NCBI GenBank assembly: GCA_042089915.1 | Contig: JBELJZ010000010.1 | Coordinates: 21,699-85,698, forward strand | DNA: 64,000 bases | From: UBA8752 sp002172485 | GTDB lineage: Bacteria; Bacteroidota; Bacteroidia; Flavobacteriales_D; Sanyastnellaceae | Direction of reading: 5' to 3' | In this document: positions 60,359 through 64,000 of the stretch, in pieces | Position numbering within the stretch: position 1 is the stretch's first letter | Layout of the letters: each line of letters opens with the position of its first letter | Notes under the pieces: model-generated | The model's input: the letters and a program-made list of their open reading frames with translations, nothing else | Told to the model about the DNA's origin: nothing | Database searches by the model: none | Program-made: the position numbers and the translations under genes

Positions 60359-60362
60359 AGTC

Positions 60363-61112
60363 ATGCACCTTCGCTCCCTGACGCTGTTCGCCGCAGCCAT
60401 CAGCTTCACCTTATCCGCTTCGGCCCAGGCCGACCTGATTGACCAGGTATTTGGTTCCAATCCGCCCCGTCCCGAAGGGTACGCCTTCACCCATGTCATC
60501 CACTATGACCTGGCGCAGCTGGTGGAAGCCGGGCAAGGCCTGCCGCCCAACAAGGTCGAGGGCAGCATGGATTTGTTCTACACGCCTGGCGACAGCGCCT
60601 ATGCGCGACAGGTCATCACCGACGGCATCACCCTCACCCATGTGGGGGACCTGCGGCTCGGCATGCGCTACGCGCTGAGCGACCTCGGCACCGCCAAGCT
60701 CGGTACGGAGAGCGCCTTGAGCGAAGCCATGCTCGACACCATTCAGATGTCGCGTGTCTCTGGGGACCGGGAGATCGACGGCCGGATGAGCGCCCACCAT
60801 TGGTATGAGAATGGCACCGTCATCCAAGAACTGTGGGCGGACAGCCAGGCGAGTCCGGAAGAGGTGACCATTGGTCGAATCTGGCCCCGTTTCGAACCGG
60901 GCTTCCAATCCTTGGCAATCGGCACCTACCTCGGTCTGGCCACCCGCTGGGTGTCCATCGACACGGAGTTCAGCCGTGACCCGCGTGTCGTGCTGCAATT
61001 CAAAGGCACCGAAAAACTGGAATCCCCGGTGGACATCTCCTTGGACGGCTTCGCCTTCCCGGTCAGCCCGGGAGACATGATGCGCGAGCGGCTCGAAGCC
61101 GAGCGCGACTGA
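60363..61112 (+). CDS. Secreted protein of unknown function (DUF4412-like?)
   Basis: 249 aa; signal peptide ends near 'LSASAQADL'. The mature region ('FTHVIHYDLAQLVEAGQGLP', 'GSMDLFYTPGDSAYARQVIT', 'HHWYENGTVIQELWAD') reads as a single beta-rich domain similar in layout to DUF4412 proteins, but I cannot confirm the family. The start at 60363 is set by the signal peptide and the box before it. It is directly convergent with the Smr gene, whose stop begins at the next base. Confidence 0.6.
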   Translation: MHLRSLTLFAAAISFTLSASAQADLIDQVFGSNPPRPEGYAFTHVIHYDLAQLVEAGQGLPPNKVEGSMDLFYTPGDSAYARQVITDGITLTHVGDLRLGMRYALSDLGTAKLGTESALSEAMLDTIQMSRVSGDREIDGRMSAHHWYENGTVIQELWADSQASPEEVTIGRIWPRFEPGFQSLAIGTYLGLATRWVSIDTEFSRDPRVVLQFKGTEKLESPVDISLDGFAFPVSPGDMMRERLEAERD

Positions 61113-61715
61113 TCAGCCGCCTTTGAAGCGCACCTCGGTGGCGCCGTGCCCGTATTTCCGCGGGTCGCCCTGTCGGCTCGTGCACTGCGGCCAGTAGGCA
61201 GCCAGCGCGTCTCGGATTTCCTGTCGGAGCCGGCCGTGGCCCACCCCGTGGATGAAGATGACCCGGGGAATTCGCTTCTCTTCTGCCCGGCGCATCATGC
61301 GGTCGAAGTGCTCCATCTGCAGGCTCAGCATTTCATGGGGTGTCGCACTGTCCCGGGCGCCGGTGAGTGCATGAAAATGCAAGTCCACCTCCATGTGCTC
61401 GTCCCGCTTGCGCATGTTGGTCGCATTGGGGTTGCGGTACTTGACGTCAAAGTCCTTCTGGGCCTTTTTGAGCACCGTCTCATCGACGTTGCGCTCGAGC
61501 AACTCGCCCTTGCTGATGTCCTTGGAGGCATACGCGCGTGCCTCCTCGGCCGCATTGGGCACGAGCAGGCATTCTTTGGCAGGGAAGCGCATGGGAAATC
61601 CATCCCCGTCCTCAACCAAGAGGACCGCACCCCCATCCTCCACAGCTTGGACCACGCCTTCACCGGATTGGTGGAGGAACCGAACGCGGTCGCCGACGGA
61701 AAAGGAGGTGGACAT
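61113..61715 (-). CDS. Smr-domain protein
   Basis: 200 aa. An N-terminal small beta domain ('FSVGDRVRFLHQSGEGVVQA', as in the DUF2027/MutS2-associated KOW-like region) is joined by a charged linker to a C-terminal Smr domain. The latter has 'HMEVDLHFHALTG' (DLHG-like), 'RVIFIHGVGHGRLRQEIRDA' (the HGxGxGxL loop) and 'YGHGATEVRF'. Smr domains act as nucleases or nucleic-acid-binding modules; activity here is not known. It is shorter than many Bacteroidota DUF2027 relatives. ATG 61715 lies 4 nt after TACCTTGC and only 21 bp from the divergent start. Confidence 0.85.
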   Translation of the reverse strand: MSTSFSVGDRVRFLHQSGEGVVQAVEDGGAVLLVEDGDGFPMRFPAKECLLVPNAAEEARAYASKDISKGELLERNVDETVLKKAQKDFDVKYRNPNATNMRKRDEHMEVDLHFHALTGARDSATPHEMLSLQMEHFDRMMRRAEEKRIPRVIFIHGVGHGRLRQEIRDALAAYWPQCTSRQGDPRKYGHGATEVRFKGG

Positions 61716-61719
61716 GTCG

Positions 61720-61733
61720 GCAAGGTAAATTGC
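61720..61733. promoter_or_regulatory. Overlapping divergent -7 boxes
   Basis: GCAAGGTAAATTGC contains TACCTTGC on the minus strand (61720-61727, 4 nt before ATG 61715) and TAAATTGC on the plus strand (61726-61733, 3 nt before GTG 61737). The two boxes share two base pairs. Confidence 0.5.
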
Positions 61734-61736
61734 GCC

Positions 61737-62624
61737 GTGCGCACATTGTTCGTCCATGCCGCTTGTCTGCTGTTGCCCATGCTGATGTTCGCAGAGGGCA
61801 GGGCCCAGAACACAACCCTGGACACAGCCTCCGTCCCACTGGGCTTCCGCCCTTATGTGCACCTTCTGGGGTCCGCTGAAGTGGTGGCGCCGGAAAGTGG
61901 TCCGGATTGGCGGTCCATGGAGATTGAAGACTACGACGAAGACCGCAAGAAATACCGCGAGCTCGAGGAGATGGTGCTGGCCGTCTGGCCCAGCGTCCAG
62001 ATCATCACGGTGATGCTCGACACCCTGCGTCCCACCTTCCTCTCCGGCATCGAATCGGTCCCCACGGACACGCTGCGGGCCCACCGCCAACAAGTCAAGA
62101 ACGACCGAGCCGAAGCCAAGGCCGACCGCAAGGAGGAGCGCAAGGAAAAGAAGGCGCGAAAGAAGGACGGGTCCTCAGAATCGCCCTCAGAAGTGTCCGA
62201 AAAGGACGAGGTCACCATCGCCATTGGCGAGGAACCCGACGGGCCGGACACCCTGTTCATGCCCGACGTCGACTGCTGGATCGCGATGCAAGAGCAAGAC
62301 GGCTACACGCGCACCGACAGCCTCAACGCGGAGGGCGAGCGCTTGCTGCTCCGGGATCCGGATTTCGAGGACGAGATGGGCCTCAAGGAGGGCTTCCTCC
62401 TGGTGCACCTGCTCGACCGCCAGAACCCGGGCATGCTGGACTTCGCCGACGACTATGCCAAGGCCATCAAGCTCCCCTACTGGCGGACCATCAAGATGTT
62501 CAGCCGGCTGATTGGCTATCGCCTCAACCGGTCCTACGACCCCAAGGGCGCCGATGGCCGCATCGAGCACATCATCCGCAAGCACGGCCTCGATCTCCTC
62601 GATCCGCCCTGCTCTCCGGAGTGA
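61737..62624 (+). CDS. DUF4294 secreted protein
   Basis: 295 aa from GTG 61737, the only start that gives a signal peptide ('RTLFVHAACLLLPMLMFAEG'). DUF4294 features: 'YDEDRKKYRELEEMVLAVWP', 'GFLLVHLLDRQN', 'AIKLPYWRTIKMFSRLIGY', 'RSYDPKGADGRIEHII'. A highly charged insertion ('AEAKADRKEERKEKKARKKD') interrupts the middle. The family has no defined activity. It converges on the S33 peptidase gene with no gap (62624/62625). Confidence 0.78.
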   Translation: MRTLFVHAACLLLPMLMFAEGRAQNTTLDTASVPLGFRPYVHLLGSAEVVAPESGPDWRSMEIEDYDEDRKKYRELEEMVLAVWPSVQIITVMLDTLRPTFLSGIESVPTDTLRAHRQQVKNDRAEAKADRKEERKEKKARKKDGSSESPSEVSEKDEVTIAIGEEPDGPDTLFMPDVDCWIAMQEQDGYTRTDSLNAEGERLLLRDPDFEDEMGLKEGFLLVHLLDRQNPGMLDFADDYAKAIKLPYWRTIKMFSRLIGYRLNRSYDPKGADGRIEHIIRKHGLDLLDPPCSPE

Positions 62625-63740
62625 TCAGCGCAACGGGCGGCCGGCTTCGACGTCCTGGATGAAAGCGGTGACGCCCCCCATGAAGGCTTCCTGATCGTCC
62701 CACATGCAGAGGTGCGAGCCATTGGCACAGTGCAAGGAACGGCCATTGGCCACGAGGTCGGCCTGCATCTTCATCTTGTCGGGATCCATGGTGTCGTGCT
62801 CGGCGCCCACCATCAGGGTTGGCACGGTGATTTCGCCAAGGCGGTCGGTGATGTCCCAGTCGATGAGGCGCCCGCCCACGCGGAACTCGCTCGGGCCCTG
62901 CATCAGGTCGTAGAGCTTGTAGTTGAGCCGCTCGAAGGATCCGGTGATGGCCTCGGGCCACTCCTCGAGGCGGCAGATGTGCTTGGCGTAAAAGTGCTCG
63001 TTGACCAGCTGCAGGAATTCCTCGTTCTGGATGTCTCCGGCTTCCTCATAGGCGACCAGCTTGGCCAGCACCTCAGGGTCCATCTGCAGGCGCAGGACTT
63101 CCTCATTGTAGGCGGCGTATTCCGGGATGCTCGTGACCATGTTGCAGACGATGAGCCCGTTGAGGTTGTCCTGGTAACGGAGTGCGTACTCCATGCCGAG
63201 GATGCCGCCCCAACTGTTGCCGAGCAGGTAAAAGTTGGACGCATCCATGCCGAGGGCTTGGCGCACGTCCTCGACCTCCTCGCACCAGCGGTCGATGGAC
63301 CAGATGTCCTCGGTCGGTTGGTCGCTGTAGTAGCTGCCGAGCTGGTCGTACAGGATGACCTCGTAGCCTTGGCCTTCGGGCAGGACATTGGAAATGGCCT
63401 TCATGTATTCGTGGGTGCAGGCCGGCCCGCCGTGGAGCGTCAGGATCTTGACATCCGGGTTCTCCCCCACCGCCTGGGTGAAGACGCGGTAGCCGTTGGA
63501 CAGCTCGACCATCTTCACACCGGGCTCGGCGCGTTTGGCGGCCCGGCGGGCGCTGTCGGCGGCGGTGAATTCCATCGCGCAATTGCCGGTGACGTGGTAA
63601 TCGTCCGCTTCAGCCTCACCGTGCCCCTCGTGGGCAGCGTGGTCGTGATCAGGGTTGGTGTACGTGCCCTCTTCGTTGGCACAGGAAACGAGCAGGAAAG
63701 CCGGCGCAACAGCCAGCATCAACAGGGGGTAGAAGCGCAT
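62625..63740 (-). CDS. Lipoprotein proline iminopeptidase-like S33 hydrolase
   Basis: 371 aa. The lipoprotein signal ends at 'FLLVSC'. A His/Asp/Glu-rich segment ('NPDHDHAAHEGHGEAEADDY', residues about 29-48) precedes an alpha/beta hydrolase of the proline-iminopeptidase type. 'LTLHGGPACTHEY' is the HGGP oxyanion motif, 'GNSWGGILGMEYAL' the nucleophile elbow, then Asp in 'VGAEHDTMDPD' and His in 'CANGSHLCMWDD'. Members release N-terminal proline or act on related amides; as a lipoprotein it would work in the periplasm or at the outer membrane. Its ATG is 4 nt from a TACCTTAT box. Confidence 0.87.
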   Translation of the reverse strand: MRFYPLLMLAVAPAFLLVSCANEEGTYTNPDHDHAAHEGHGEAEADDYHVTGNCAMEFTAADSARRAAKRAEPGVKMVELSNGYRVFTQAVGENPDVKILTLHGGPACTHEYMKAISNVLPEGQGYEVILYDQLGSYYSDQPTEDIWSIDRWCEEVEDVRQALGMDASNFYLLGNSWGGILGMEYALRYQDNLNGLIVCNMVTSIPEYAAYNEEVLRLQMDPEVLAKLVAYEEAGDIQNEEFLQLVNEHFYAKHICRLEEWPEAITGSFERLNYKLYDLMQGPSEFRVGGRLIDWDITDRLGEITVPTLMVGAEHDTMDPDKMKMQADLVANGRSLHCANGSHLCMWDDQEAFMGGVTAFIQDVEAGRPLR

Positions 63741-63744
63741 GGGG

Positions 63745-63752
63745 ATAAGGTA
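63745..63752 (-). promoter_or_regulatory. Putative -7 box of the S33 peptidase gene
   Basis: TACCTTAT on the minus strand, 4 nt before ATG 63740, squeezed into the 14 bp between this gene and acs. Confidence 0.33.
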
Positions 63753-63754
63753 AG

Positions 63755-64000
63755 TCAGCCGAGGAATTCGGCGGCGCCGGCGATGACGCCGTCGACGACC
63801 GTGGGGTCGAGGAGCGTGGAGGTGTCGCCGAGCTGGTCGTGCTCGCCGCTGGCCACCTTGCGGAGGATGCGGCGCATGATCTTGCCCGACCGCGTCTTGG
63901 GCAGGCCTGGCGTGAACTGGATGCGGTCCGGGCGGGCGATGTTGCCGATCTCGGTGTTGACCTGCACGCCGATCTCCTTGCGCAAAGCGGCGATGCCTTC
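63755..64000 (-). CDS. acs: Acetyl-CoA synthetase, C-terminal fragment cut by the window
   Basis: The last 81 codons of an AMP-forming acyl-CoA synthetase. 'EIGNIARPDRIQFTPGLPKT' and 'RSGKIMRRILRKVASGEHDQ', with the acetylatable lysine in 'SGKIMRR', then 'LGDTSTLLDPTVV', match the acetyl-CoA synthetase C-terminus. It activates acetate to acetyl-CoA. The N-terminal and adenylation domains lie beyond the window. Confidence 0.9.
   Translation of the reverse strand, partial: EGIAALRKEIGVQVNTEIGNIARPDRIQFTPGLPKTRSGKIMRRILRKVASGEHDQLGDTSTLLDPTVVDGVIAGAAEFLG

Noticed and set aside
1..64000. tRNA, rRNA, CRISPR arrays, insertion sequences and attachment sites
   Set aside because: None was recognised: no cloverleaf-like segments with CCA ends, no direct-repeat arrays, no transposase or integrase motifs in any coding region.

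Overview
The window is a gene-dense, GC-rich bacterial chromosome segment. It most likely comes from a high-GC member of the Bacteroidota, probably near Flavobacteriales. Four observations point there. Several secreted proteins end in type IX secretion (T9SS) type A sorting domains. The start-proximal promoter motifs look like the Bacteroidota -7 box (TAnnTTTG), and Shine-Dalgarno sequences are absent. Families largely typical of the phylum are present: DUF4249 lipoproteins, DUF4294, a long NusB, the nusB-DUF1573-yajC-YbbR order, and the topoisomerase IV B subunit with its 'MGKNTPDRQ' tail. Finally, two surface proteins carry cysteine repeats (GCTxxxACNY...DDGSC) followed by MopE-like and dockerin-like ends. 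No rRNA, tRNA, CRISPR array, phage or insertion sequence was seen.

Layout. 1-1860 (-) is most of parE. 2042-8688 (+) holds two large secreted proteins, a reprolysin-type metallopeptidase and an Asp-box beta-propeller protein, sharing the same C-terminal module. 8716-12419 (+) is an overlapping run of pepD, surE, a small membrane protein and lpxB. 12424-14851 (-) has a DUF4140/DUF4139 protein and a DUF4249 lipoprotein. 14969-18640 (+) is nusB, a DUF1573 lipoprotein, yajC, a YbbR-like gene and nhaC, followed by uvrA, a LOG-family gene, two small envelope genes, htpG and a TerB/DnaJ gene (to 25817). A bidirectional terminator separates these from 25890-31141 (-), a very large gingipain-like C25 peptidase coupled to a small T9SS cargo gene. 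31213-34073 (-) has an SRPBCC protein, a YkuK-like RNase H-fold protein, a structured noncoding stretch and a hybrid histidine kinase. 34130-40146 (+) is a tightly overlapping LysM, SGNH, SGNH and MBOAT cluster, read here as an envelope O-acylation machine. 40137-49871 is a mosaic of short units: small membrane proteins, a regulatory-domain protein, meaB, a degenerate LytS-like protein, hisS, a WD40 protein, ung, an SF2 helicase, a LytS-type kinase and an AHSA1-like protein. 49872-55172 is the divergent tsaD/tamB pair. The remainder holds a T9SS cargo protein, a STAS/SEC14-like protein, a lipoprotein, a LuxC-type acyl-CoA reductase divergent from a ferredoxin, secreted proteins of unknown role, an Smr protein divergent from a DUF4294 protein, a lipoprotein S33 peptidase, and the 3' end of acs.

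Two themes cut across the window. First, packing is extreme. Genes within operons overlap by ATGA/GTGA, convergent genes abut or overlap at their stop codons, and divergent start codons can be only 21 bp apart. Second, an 8-mer resembling TAnnTT(T/C/G)G usually ends 3-12 nt before the start codon of operon-leading genes and is absent at ATGA-coupled starts. This suggests mostly leaderless or near-leaderless transcripts. The most system-like locus is the 34130-40146 envelope-modification cluster, which includes a LysM protein whose lytic-transglycosylase fold appears to have lost its catalytic glutamate.
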